IMG/VR virus record: IMGVR_UViG_3300025280_000026
Location: 1 to 64,000 of that record
Direction: 5' to 3' (one strand)
Length of the DNA stretch: 64,000 nucleotides
From: a virus
Numbering within the stretch: position 1 is the stretch's first letter; each line of letters begins with the position of its first letter. Made by a program: the position numbers and the translations under genes. Shown in pieces: positions 44,203 to 52,535 of this stretch. The notes beneath the pieces are model-generated. The model did not search any database. It worked only from the letters and a program-made list of their open reading frames with translations, and had not been told where the DNA came from.

Positions 44203-47200
44203 GTGGCGAATGTAGTTAAATTAACTGGCGTATTTGGTAACCTCAGAGATCTGTTGAAGAATGAGAAAGTGTGTAACGGCAAAATCAAGGGTCTGACTGA
44301 CGATCAGGTCGATGATGCTGAGCACATTGCTCATCTTCTCGCCATCCAAACCCTCGGCGATCGAGTTGGGTTCTACTTCAATCTCTTACGTTTGCCGCTG
44401 ATGCCTACTGGCGCCAACAAACATATTATCCCAGGTTTAAAACCCGGCACGGACAAAGAACCCGCCGCCATCACGCCGGAACAGCTTTTAAGTTTTGGTG
44501 TTGCTCTAAAAACTGATTCATCTGCTGATCCTGCAAACTACAAGGCGACAATTGAAAATTTAGCAAAACAACTTATTGGTGGTAGTAACCATGTTCTAAA
44601 CAAAGCATTTCTGCACCAACTTATTACTAATAAAAGTACAGGCACCGACGCCAAAAGCAATAAAATTGGTTCCGTAATAAAGGAGATAGATAAGCTTATC
44701 GCCCTCGGTGCCAACACTCTTCGCGCGCGCCAGAAAGACGCCGGCTCCGCTCTTGGTTTCGTCGATCTTCGAGCCTTCATCGGCGGTAAACTTCCAGTAG
44801 GCTTGGGTTTAAACCCAAAATTTACAAGCAACTTGGTAAAATTTTTAGATGCCCGCTTTGCGTTAACATTAAATGAAATCAAGTCTCCCATCGATAAAAC
44901 AATATTTGAAAGACTTTTATTCGAGACTTTAGCAAAATGCGGCGAAACGAACGAGGCTTCCGGCATTCTAAAATATTTAATGGATCCTGGCACAAACGTC
45001 GCTCCACCAACGCCCTTCGTCACCGGCGACAAGATCGACCTCCCCGACGACAATACAGCAGGAACAAGACCTGTTGGTTTTTATCTCGGCACCCAAGGCG
45101 GCCAAAACGCGCTCGGTTTCACTTCTGATAGCGTAGCTAAACTTACAAAAGCATTTTTAGTTAGTATCAAGGACCAGAGAATAGTAATCAACGACAGCAC
45201 CGTCTCAAGCACCGGCAGACTTAGTTCATATTACGCAGTTTTCATAGACAAATTCGACCCCATATGTCGCGAGTTCGTCGACCCAACAAACGATTCAGCC
45301 ACCAACGTAGCCGAGCAGATCGGCAACCCTCTAGAATTAAAAAGAAGGCGCCTACAAAATATTAGATGTGTTTTACCTTTATTCGAGCACCTTTATTCAA
45401 GTCCGAATGCGCAAACTTTAAGGGATCCCGGCCTCGTTGGGGTATATTCAAAACATTATACACACACGCTGGGATCACAAAAAACCACCTCAACAAAACT
45501 TCCTAGAAAGTTTTTTGCAAGTACTCAACATCCTTTAGTTTTTGCACATACGAAAAATGTTGATTTTTTTATTAATAAATTGTTTAACTACGACACAACT
45601 GGTAAAAAAGTAAAAACTTTTTTGGAAACTACAAACACTGATATTTCTTTTCTTCAACCTAGAATCCGCATCTACAAAGTATTATATGATGATGAAAGAA
45701 ATGAGATAGAGATACCGATTGAGTTTTCAAATAAGATAGAAATCGTCAAGCCTTCTGGTGTTTATGAAAGGGAAAATGCTGGGATCAAACGAATTCGTAT
45801 AAATAGACTAGGACAAACCCCCGCAACTTTTGATAAGTGGATTTCGGTCGATGCTAGTTTCATATTTGATAGCGTTAATGCCTTCACAAAATGTCGTAAA
45901 TCAAATAAAGAATATTCTTATGTTGATTTATTGAGGAGACCCATTAAATATACTCGAAATTCTCCGGACCAAATAAAAACGTACCTCAAACAAGCAAAAG
46001 AAGTATCAACCAAAGATGATATAAAGAAATTTGCTGAATACATGAATTCAGTTAGTTTAGATGTATACAATCCAGAATATTTTGAAATAAAACTTGAAGT
46101 TGGCTGGTCTTTTAACGAACAAGTTTTCGTGAATTCAAGAGACCGCGGTGACCTCCGTCGCGATTTAAAGGATTTTTTGAACAGAACAAATTTAGTTTTG
46201 TATTTATATTTGACAACACATAACTTTACATTTCGCAACGATGGCACCATCTCCTTGGATATTAAATATATGGGCCGCGCAGCTGCGCAGCTAATGGATT
46301 CATTTGATACTAATGTATTCCACACGCCAAATTTGAAGTATTATAGAAGATCTTCCCAAGCTCTGTCTGAGTTGCTTGACATATCATCTGGTCTAAAAAC
46401 TAGTGATGGTGGACTTGAACCCGAAGATCAGAAAAAGCTTCGTCAAATGAAAAATCGATTGACTGCCAAATTGAGTCAAGAGAGATCTGAATTAACCAGT
46501 CAATTGTGGAAACGCTTGGTCGACCAAGAAAAAACATTGCTTCAACCGGCAGAGGTAGAAGGGAAAGATAAACCCACACATATGTTGAAACTAACAATGC
46601 CAGAACACTTTGCCTTTTTTGATGCGAACGCATTGAAAGAGGAATTCCAAATTAATCTGCCCGGATCCCAGGAGAAGGAATTCGAAAACAAATCCGAAGA
46701 AGTTGTTTTAGATCCAGCTTTAATTATGGCTCATTACCGTGCTAAGTTGAAAGGTTCGAATGCCAAGCCAGGGGATATAATGCAACTAAGCGTTGTTAAG
46801 AAAAACGGACATTTTCAAGGCGAAGAGGGAGTTCCCCAAACCGCCGATGAAGCGTCGAGGGCATACGAAGAAGGCGATATTTTGAGGCCTGAAGACTTTG
46901 ATGCACAGCAACGCGACTCCGATAAGGAGATGGAAGCACTGCCTTTCCAAAAAACATATATGAATAGGAAGGAAAAACAGAAGAAAATAGATGTGTATTG
47001 TATGAGATACGGATCCGTGATACACACTGCAGTGCAAAACATATGGCAATTTAATCCAGAGGGGTTGAGGGACATAGTTATAATGTTGAGCGGCACCAAA
47101 TTTCGGTCTGTGGTCGCAGGCGGAGGCGCCAGATACATGAACTTTGCCGATGTTCCCATTTTGTTTGAAGACTGGAAACGCTTTATATTGGATAAAACCG

Positions 47201-48003
47201 TTAACAAGAAAAAGGTTAATTATGCTTTAATTGATTTTATAAGAGATTCGATGATGGAACTTTTAATTCCGGCAATGGGCGCGATGCAAACTGGATGCAA
47301 AGATGGATCTCAAATTGTGTCGCCTCTGAGGGGCGTGCGGCCGAAGCTGACTACTTTTTCAGCCCGTCGCCCAAAAGCGTTACAGACTACGAACGGACGC
47401 ATTGCTGTTAATTTAGATGTCCCCGGTAGCCACCTTAAAGTCGGGCAAGACTTGTTAAACAACAAAGATATCTTGTCCGACACTAAAGGAGACTTAAAAC
47501 ACTTCTTGGTTATATATGATTCTGGTTTTTCTTACGATGCTGAATTCGAGAAGAAAACTTCGAGGCCTAAATTATATGATGAAAACTTAAAACACAATAT
47601 TCCACATTTTTTCATTGGTGCGAACAAGGGAATTCTAAGAACCATATCATTCCAGAAATCAAGTGTACCATTTCTCCAAGAGGCGAAAGTTCTGGACCGC
47701 GGCCATACTGATTTTGGACTCCTCCGCGAAAAATATGATTGCACTTTAGAAGTTGTAGGTGACGCCCAGTTCCATTGCGGTATGAGATTTTATTTGGATC
47801 CAACTTTCACGGGTATGTCTTCTCAAAACATAGATGTAGTACAGGGTGTTCTCGGCCTGGGCGGTTATTATGATATTATAAACGTAAATTCAGATATAAG
47901 CGACAACGGTTTTAAAACCACCTTGGTTGGTTCGTGGCAGGCTTTCCGCCCCGGGTATAATCCTGAAAGAGATCGCGTTGACCCTTGTAAAGAAATACCT
48001 TGA
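44203..48003 (+). CDS. Very large baseplate-region structural protein
   Basis: 1266 residues from a GTG with AAAAAGGATAGGATAAA upstream. The N-terminal 450 residues are helical and contain an arm-like segment, the middle is alpha/beta, and the end (CGMRFYLDPTF.G....DVVQGVLGLGGYYDIINVNSDI...FKTTLVGSW) reads like a baseplate hub-type beta domain. No enzyme motif is visible. Size and place between the gp53-like gene and the HxH protein suggest a fused wedge or hub component. It has no clear T4 counterpart. Confidence 0.6.
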   Translation: MANVVKLTGVFGNLRDLLKNEKVCNGKIKGLTDDQVDDAEHIAHLLAIQTLGDRVGFYFNLLRLPLMPTGANKHIIPGLKPGTDKEPAAITPEQLLSFGVALKTDSSADPANYKATIENLAKQLIGGSNHVLNKAFLHQLITNKSTGTDAKSNKIGSVIKEIDKLIALGANTLRARQKDAGSALGFVDLRAFIGGKLPVGLGLNPKFTSNLVKFLDARFALTLNEIKSPIDKTIFERLLFETLAKCGETNEASGILKYLMDPGTNVAPPTPFVTGDKIDLPDDNTAGTRPVGFYLGTQGGQNALGFTSDSVAKLTKAFLVSIKDQRIVINDSTVSSTGRLSSYYAVFIDKFDPICREFVDPTNDSATNVAEQIGNPLELKRRRLQNIRCVLPLFEHLYSSPNAQTLRDPGLVGVYSKHYTHTLGSQKTTSTKLPRKFFASTQHPLVFAHTKNVDFFINKLFNYDTTGKKVKTFLETTNTDISFLQPRIRIYKVLYDDERNEIEIPIEFSNKIEIVKPSGVYERENAGIKRIRINRLGQTPATFDKWISVDASFIFDSVNAFTKCRKSNKEYSYVDLLRRPIKYTRNSPDQIKTYLKQAKEVSTKDDIKKFAEYMNSVSLDVYNPEYFEIKLEVGWSFNEQVFVNSRDRGDLRRDLKDFLNRTNLVLYLYLTTHNFTFRNDGTISLDIKYMGRAAAQLMDSFDTNVFHTPNLKYYRRSSQALSELLDISSGLKTSDGGLEPEDQKKLRQMKNRLTAKLSQERSELTSQLWKRLVDQEKTLLQPAEVEGKDKPTHMLKLTMPEHFAFFDANALKEEFQINLPGSQEKEFENKSEEVVLDPALIMAHYRAKLKGSNAKPGDIMQLSVVKKNGHFQGEEGVPQTADEASRAYEEGDILRPEDFDAQQRDSDKEMEALPFQKTYMNRKEKQKKIDVYCMRYGSVIHTAVQNIWQFNPEGLRDIVIMLSGTKFRSVVAGGGARYMNFADVPILFEDWKRFILDKTVNKKKVNYALIDFIRDSMMELLIPAMGAMQTGCKDGSQIVSPLRGVRPKLTTFSARRPKALQTTNGRIAVNLDVPGSHLKVGQDLLNNKDILSDTKGDLKHFLVIYDSGFSYDAEFEKKTSRPKLYDENLKHNIPHFFIGANKGILRTISFQKSSVPFLQEAKVLDRGHTDFGLLREKYDCTLEVVGDAQFHCGMRFYLDPTFTGMSSQNIDVVQGVLGLGGYYDIINVNSDISDNGFKTTLVGSWQAFRPGYNPERDRVDPCKEIP

Positions 48004-48030
48004 ATTTTGTTCACGAATGATAATTAGAGT

Positions 48031-49509
48031 ATGGCCTCATTAATAAACATTTTCGAAATAGCGGACTACGAAGATATTAAACAGTCTTTGCCAATCAACG
48101 GCGCATCTCCCGTGATCACTACAAATGTTATAGATTTCTCCCAGCCAGGAGCTAATTTATACGGCAAAGTTGATCGAAGAAATGAGGCAATAGTCCCAAA
48201 AGTATCAAACAATAATTTGCTCACTGTCGACGGTTCTCAGGCTCTAGGGATGATATCTGTCGAAGCCAACACCCAAGTTTTTGATTTTGTTGCAGATGCA
48301 TACAACGATATGATTGATTATTTACAATCCGTTCGTTTCCGTGCTGGGGAATATTCTCCTGATTCATATGAAGACGAAGATGGAAATACTAGGCAAACTT
48401 TTCTAATGAACTTATCCCCGTCTGGAGGATATATTAACCCGAAAGCATTACATTCAGAACATTTAGATATTATATACGATCATTTTGTTAAAGTATATTT
48501 GGGTAAAAAAAGCAGACATAAACAGATAAACGATCACAAAGATTTTATAAAGATGTTCGTGAATTATGTTTTTAGTGATCTTTTTACGAACATTGCTAGT
48601 ATAAATTTATCTTCCCATATAAAAAAATCACTCATTCCAATTGAATGCACTGGTTTGGTTGTAAAGGTTGCCGCTCCCGTGGTTGAAGACCAAGTTAACA
48701 ACAACCAATATTTTTGGAGGGATCCTAATTTCAGTTTGTATGTATCAACAGCTCACAAATTTGGCTTTTATGTTGACAAAGATCGTCCTTGGATGCTCGT
48801 CGCCAATTTGGGGTCTAGAATAATGGATAGTTATCTCCGAGCGAGAGGTTCTTTTTTGATTAAGGATACTTCAGAAAGTGGTAAAACACACCCCGGGGGT
48901 TTGGGGCATATACACGAATATGAAATCGATTCTCGTGGGGATGGTAGAACAATTTCAACTTCCGCCGGCCCTGATCACACACATACTATTAAAAATTATT
49001 GTGTTAAATATGCTTTGAAAGAGTTACCGCATCCGCATGATTTACCAACACAAGATGTATTTACAAAATATTATGAAAGGGCCCAATTAAACGAGCTTAA
49101 AGAATTAATAACTTTGCTCCATAGGATGTATTCAAGTTATATAAACCAAAACCCTCAGAACGTTGTCAACTTTTTTGAAGCCGGCAAACTTGTAAAGAAA
49201 AGCACTTTCCGTAAAAATGTTTCAGAACAAGAATTCAGCCTGGCTCTATCTGAGAAAAATTGGATTAGATTTTATTTTGATTTAAAAATCAACGAGGAAA
49301 AATTATTTCTCAAGAGAAGTAAATATTTAAAAATTCTCCGTAACGCACAAGAAAAAGTCCTCTCCAGTACTAAACAAGAAGCAGTAGAATACATTAACGA
49401 GGAAATTAACAAGCGTTTGTTTTATTTAGTTCAAGGTCCGAACGTTAATAAATATTATCATAACTTACCAGGGCCCAACACGCTAAAAAAACTAGCAGAA
49501 TATTTCTAA
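48031..49509 (+). CDS. Baseplate protein with HxH spike-like insertion
   Basis: 492 residues. Most of the chain is alpha/beta with no family recognised, but residues about 290-325 hold GHIHEY and DHTHTI, a pair of HxH motifs separated by a Gly/Asp/Ser turn. In phage spikes and fibres (P2 gpV, T4 gp12) HxH motifs on three chains hold an iron or zinc ion at the trimer axis. This suggests a needle-like projection inserted in a baseplate protein. It is the last gene of the tail unit. Confidence 0.55.
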   Translation: MASLINIFEIADYEDIKQSLPINGASPVITTNVIDFSQPGANLYGKVDRRNEAIVPKVSNNNLLTVDGSQALGMISVEANTQVFDFVADAYNDMIDYLQSVRFRAGEYSPDSYEDEDGNTRQTFLMNLSPSGGYINPKALHSEHLDIIYDHFVKVYLGKKSRHKQINDHKDFIKMFVNYVFSDLFTNIASINLSSHIKKSLIPIECTGLVVKVAAPVVEDQVNNNQYFWRDPNFSLYVSTAHKFGFYVDKDRPWMLVANLGSRIMDSYLRARGSFLIKDTSESGKTHPGGLGHIHEYEIDSRGDGRTISTSAGPDHTHTIKNYCVKYALKELPHPHDLPTQDVFTKYYERAQLNELKELITLLHRMYSSYINQNPQNVVNFFEAGKLVKKSTFRKNVSEQEFSLALSEKNWIRFYFDLKINEEKLFLKRSKYLKILRNAQEKVLSSTKQEAVEYINEEINKRLFYLVQGPNVNKYYHNLPGPNTLKKLAEYF

Positions 49510-49554
49510 TTGTCTTATTAAGCAGCGTGTTTATCTTATTGAAAGAGGTTTGTT

Positions 49555-50745
49555 TTGTATTTTCAAGTCATTGACGATAAGACAGAGTGCATTGGCGTTT
49601 ACGCAAATGAAAAAATATATTATGACGAGATGCCAAAGGGCATTTCAAAGACATGGAAGTATACTTCGATCCTACGCGATAGAAATGATATAGAATATGC
49701 TAGTTTATATTGTGGCGGAGAAAACTTGGAAAAAGCATGTCCAGAACATTTGCAAACGCGATTACACAATGTGCTTGACCGCTTCAAAGCATATTTAATT
49801 TCGTTTAAAGAAGCAAAGATATCGTTATATGATAATTGCTTTTACGATTTAGTTCCAGAGAGGTTCGTGTTAAAATATTGTGATGTGAAAAATCAAATTA
49901 CAAAATATATTTTTGAGAATTACGACAAGCCCAAGAATTATAATTTTCTTGTCTCTCTAAGCAAAGTTCTGGAAGATATTAAATATCGAGCCCTTCAATT
50001 GGATTTTGATGGTTTTGATTTTGGTTCTGTGGGAGGAAGGGCCTTCCATAAAAAAATCAAGCAAATCAATCCTTATATCGCATATGATATTTTTGGTTCT
50101 AGAACTGGACGCTTAACAACCAAGAAAAAAAGCTTTCCTATTTTGACTCTAGACAAGAAATATAGGGGCACCTTAAAACCAAATAACGACTATTTTGTCG
50201 AATTAGACTTTAACTCAGCCGAGATCAGGACTTTCTTGGCCCTCCAAGGCCTCAAGCAGCCCAAGGAGGATATTCATACCTGGATTGGTGAGAACGTCTT
50301 TAGGGGCCAAATAACCCGTGAAGAAACAAAGAAGAAGTTTTTTGCATGGTTGTACAATCCTGAAGCAAAAAATGAGGTTCTGGAGAAAATTTTTGATAAA
50401 AATAAAATATTAGAGAAATATTGGGATGGTGAACAAGTTGAAACACACTATGATCGAAGAATAAAAGCTGGTAAGAAGCATGCCTTGAATTATTTAGTAC
50501 AGAGTACCACAAGTGATTTATTTTTGCGTCGCGTGATCGACATATGGGATTTTTTGAAGGGAAGGTTAACCCACGTTGCTTTTTGTATACATGATTCGTT
50601 GATATTAGATTTTTCTATAGAAGATAAGCCACTACTAGAAGGGATTATCGATACATTTTCAAATACAGAATTAGGGAGATTCAAAGCCAATGTGAGTATT
50701 GGAAAGAATTTTGGTGAAATGAGGAAACTAGAATGGAAACAGTAA
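49555..50745 (+). CDS. Short family A DNA polymerase
   Basis: 396 residues from a TTG after GAAAGAGGTTTGTT. The Pol I palm and fingers motifs are present: TGRLTT (184-189), motif A VELDFNSAEIR (D218, E223, R225), the O-helix R255...K259...F263...Y267, NYLVQSTTSDLF (312-323) and motif C HDS (346-348). There is no recognisable 3'-5' exonuclease domain; T7 polymerase has 704 residues and E. coli Pol I 928. Replication of most T4 relatives relies on family B gp43, so this is a marked difference. It overlaps the tubulin-like gene by 13 bases. A separate proofreading exonuclease may lie outside the window. Confidence 0.82.
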   Translation: MYFQVIDDKTECIGVYANEKIYYDEMPKGISKTWKYTSILRDRNDIEYASLYCGGENLEKACPEHLQTRLHNVLDRFKAYLISFKEAKISLYDNCFYDLVPERFVLKYCDVKNQITKYIFENYDKPKNYNFLVSLSKVLEDIKYRALQLDFDGFDFGSVGGRAFHKKIKQINPYIAYDIFGSRTGRLTTKKKSFPILTLDKKYRGTLKPNNDYFVELDFNSAEIRTFLALQGLKQPKEDIHTWIGENVFRGQITREETKKKFFAWLYNPEAKNEVLEKIFDKNKILEKYWDGEQVETHYDRRIKAGKKHALNYLVQSTTSDLFLRRVIDIWDFLKGRLTHVAFCIHDSLILDFSIEDKPLLEGIIDTFSNTELGRFKANVSIGKNFGEMRKLEWKQ

Positions 50746-51593
50746 TAGGTTTAGGTCAAGCTGGTTGTAAAATAGCAGAACAGTTTGCAAAATATCCCCA
50801 GTATGACGTTTATCGAATTGATTCTGAAAAGAGACAGGGAAACAAATTTAAACATATTAAAGAATGCGATTCACATGAGGAGTATGAGAACAAGTGTCCT
50901 TCATTCAAAAGATTTTTTAAAAATGTAAAACCACCTTATCTTTTTATACTTTCCGGCGCAGGATCCATTTCTGGCTCGGCCTTAAGAATAATGGAACAAT
51001 TAAATTCTGATGATATATACGTTCTATATATAAGGCCAGACACCTCGTTACTATCCGAGATCAAGAAAAAGCAGGAGAGAGCAGGTTTTCATGTGTTACA
51101 GGAATTCGCTCGTTCTGGGTTGCTCAAAAGAATGTTTTTGGTTGATAACACAAAAGTAGAAGAGCTTATACAAAATCTTCCAGTAATCGGTTATTATGAT
51201 AAATTAAATGAAATGATAGTATCTGTGATGCACATGATAAATTGTTGCATGAATTCTAAACCGGAGCTTGAAACATTCGACGATCCACCAGAAACTGCGA
51301 GGATATCAACTTTGGGAATTGTTGAGCTAGAAACGGGCAAAGAAAGTTTATTTTTTGATTTAAAAATGCCTCGTGAAAAGGTATACTTCTATATGATTCA
51401 TGAAGATAAATTAAAGAATGACGGAGAGTTATTAAAGACCATAACGAGCCAAGTTCGCTCAAGGATGGAAGGTGGCAACATACAGACGTCATTTGGGATA
51501 TACTCCACGGAATATGAACAAGGGTACGTTTATGTTCTTGCACACACTTCTTTAGTACAAAATGAAATTTTTTATTTGTCTGATAAGAATTAG
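50733..51593 (+). CDS. Tubulin/FtsZ-superfamily-like protein
   Basis: 286 residues, coupled to the polymerase gene (13-base overlap, GAGGAAACTAGA before ATG). The order of motifs follows FtsZ/tubulin: an N-terminal Rossmann strand-loop VIGLGQAGCKI (residues 4-14, T1 loop), a phosphate-loop SGAGSISGSA (74-83) in the place of GGGTGSG, the LVDNTK strand (136-141) matching FtsZ VIPND, then helix H7 (MIVSVMHMINCCM) and a C-terminal beta domain. G75, G77, S80 and G81 keep the tubulin signature; two positions deviate. Phage tubulins (PhuZ) of jumbo phages position the replication centre. GTPase or filament formation is not proven by sequence. Confidence 0.6.
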   Translation: METVIGLGQAGCKIAEQFAKYPQYDVYRIDSEKRQGNKFKHIKECDSHEEYENKCPSFKRFFKNVKPPYLFILSGAGSISGSALRIMEQLNSDDIYVLYIRPDTSLLSEIKKKQERAGFHVLQEFARSGLLKRMFLVDNTKVEELIQNLPVIGYYDKLNEMIVSVMHMINCCMNSKPELETFDDPPETARISTLGIVELETGKESLFFDLKMPREKVYFYMIHEDKLKNDGELLKTITSQVRSRMEGGNIQTSFGIYSTEYEQGYVYVLAHTSLVQNEIFYLSDKN

Positions 51594-51598
51594 TGCTT

Positions 51599-51607
51599 AT
51601 TATTTAT
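51599..51607 (+). promoter_or_regulatory. ATTATTTAT variant of the promoter-like nonamer before SSB
   Basis: One mismatch to ACTATTTAT, 77 bases before the SSB ATG in the 82-base gap. SSB of T4 is needed in large amounts, so a separate promoter here is plausible. Confidence 0.35.
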
Positions 51608-51675
51608 ACAGCGATAATCAACCTAGATGTTCAGAAAATTAGCTGGGCATACTATACCAAAAAAGGAGAATTTAC

Positions 51676-52428
51676 ATGGGTATTGATATGAAGAAGATGA
51701 AGTCAAAGCGGGAAGCTTTGCAAAACCGTGGAAGCGGTGGGAGTAACAAGGAAATGTTTTGGCGTCCTCAAGACGGCGAGACCACAATCCGCATTGTCCC
51801 AACTGAAGACGGTGATCCGTTTAAGGATTTCTGGTTCCATTATAATGTGGGCAATAATCCTGGGTTTTTGAGCCCGAAGAAAAACTTCGGTGAGGATGAT
51901 CCCCTTGATAGTTTTGTAAGGAGTCTCTTTAAGGAGGGTTCAGATGATAGCATCAAGATGGCCAAAAGTTTGATGGCCCGCCAACGTTTCTTCGCACCAG
52001 TCTTGGTTCGAGGGGAAGAGGACAAAGGAGTCCGTGTCTGGGGCTTCGGCAAGATGGCTTATCAAGAGTTGCTTAACCTTGTTCTCAATCCAGACTATGG
52101 TGATATTACTGATATCTCAGAGGGTACCGATTTGGTAATTACTTACGGCAAACCCCCGGGAGCACAATTCCCGCAAACGACCATTACGCCTCGCCGTCGG
52201 CCGTCACCCTTGTCAAGTGTCAAGAAGGATATCAAGACGTATCTTGAGCAAGTACCTGATTTTACTACGCTTTTCGAGCGTAAGACCCCGGTACACGTTC
52301 AAGGAATGCTCGATGAATTCCTCTTGGGCGAAGAAGCAGAGGAGAATTCAACGGAAACTAAGAAGTATAAAACAGATACTGACAAGGCATCTTCCGTTGA
52401 TGAGGCTTTCGCAGAATTTCTTGGTTAA
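51676..52428 (+). CDS. Single-stranded DNA-binding protein (gp32-like)
   Basis: 250 residues after AAAAGGAGAATTTAC. A basic N-terminal arm (MKKMKSKREALQNR) precedes the OB-type core with aromatic and basic residues (WRPQDGETTIRIVP, DFWFHYNV, RQRFFAPVLVRGEEDKGVRVWGFGKMAYQELL), followed by an acidic tail ending VDEAFAEFLG, the usual docking site for replication partners. T4 gp32 has 301 residues and a zinc finger that is not evident here. It coats single strands for replication and recombination with the RecA and SbcCD-like proteins of this phage. Confidence 0.82.
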   Translation: MGIDMKKMKSKREALQNRGSGGSNKEMFWRPQDGETTIRIVPTEDGDPFKDFWFHYNVGNNPGFLSPKKNFGEDDPLDSFVRSLFKEGSDDSIKMAKSLMARQRFFAPVLVRGEEDKGVRVWGFGKMAYQELLNLVLNPDYGDITDISEGTDLVITYGKPPGAQFPQTTITPRRRPSPLSSVKKDIKTYLEQVPDFTTLFERKTPVHVQGMLDEFLLGEEAEENSTETKKYKTDTDKASSVDEAFAEFLG

Positions 52429-52436
52429 TTCCAAGA

Positions 52437-52470
52437 ACCACAGGGAGGCATAGGTTTATCAGGTGCCTCA
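52437..52470 (+). repeat. Leader element copy A (ACCACAGGGAGGCAT...TGCCTCA)
   Basis: A 34-base sequence just after the SSB stop. GAGGCA (52445-52450) and TGCCTC (52464-52469) can pair around an AGGTTTAT-containing loop. It is repeated before recA with 30 of 33 aligned bases conserved. It lies 66 bases before the ATG of the DGQHR/AIPR-like gene. No T-run follows, so it is not a simple terminator. Confidence 0.75.
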
Positions 52471-52535
52471 ATTTTCATTAATGGGATGACGGTTGTATAA
52501 TAACCAAAATATCCCCTAACTACAAGGAGAATAAA

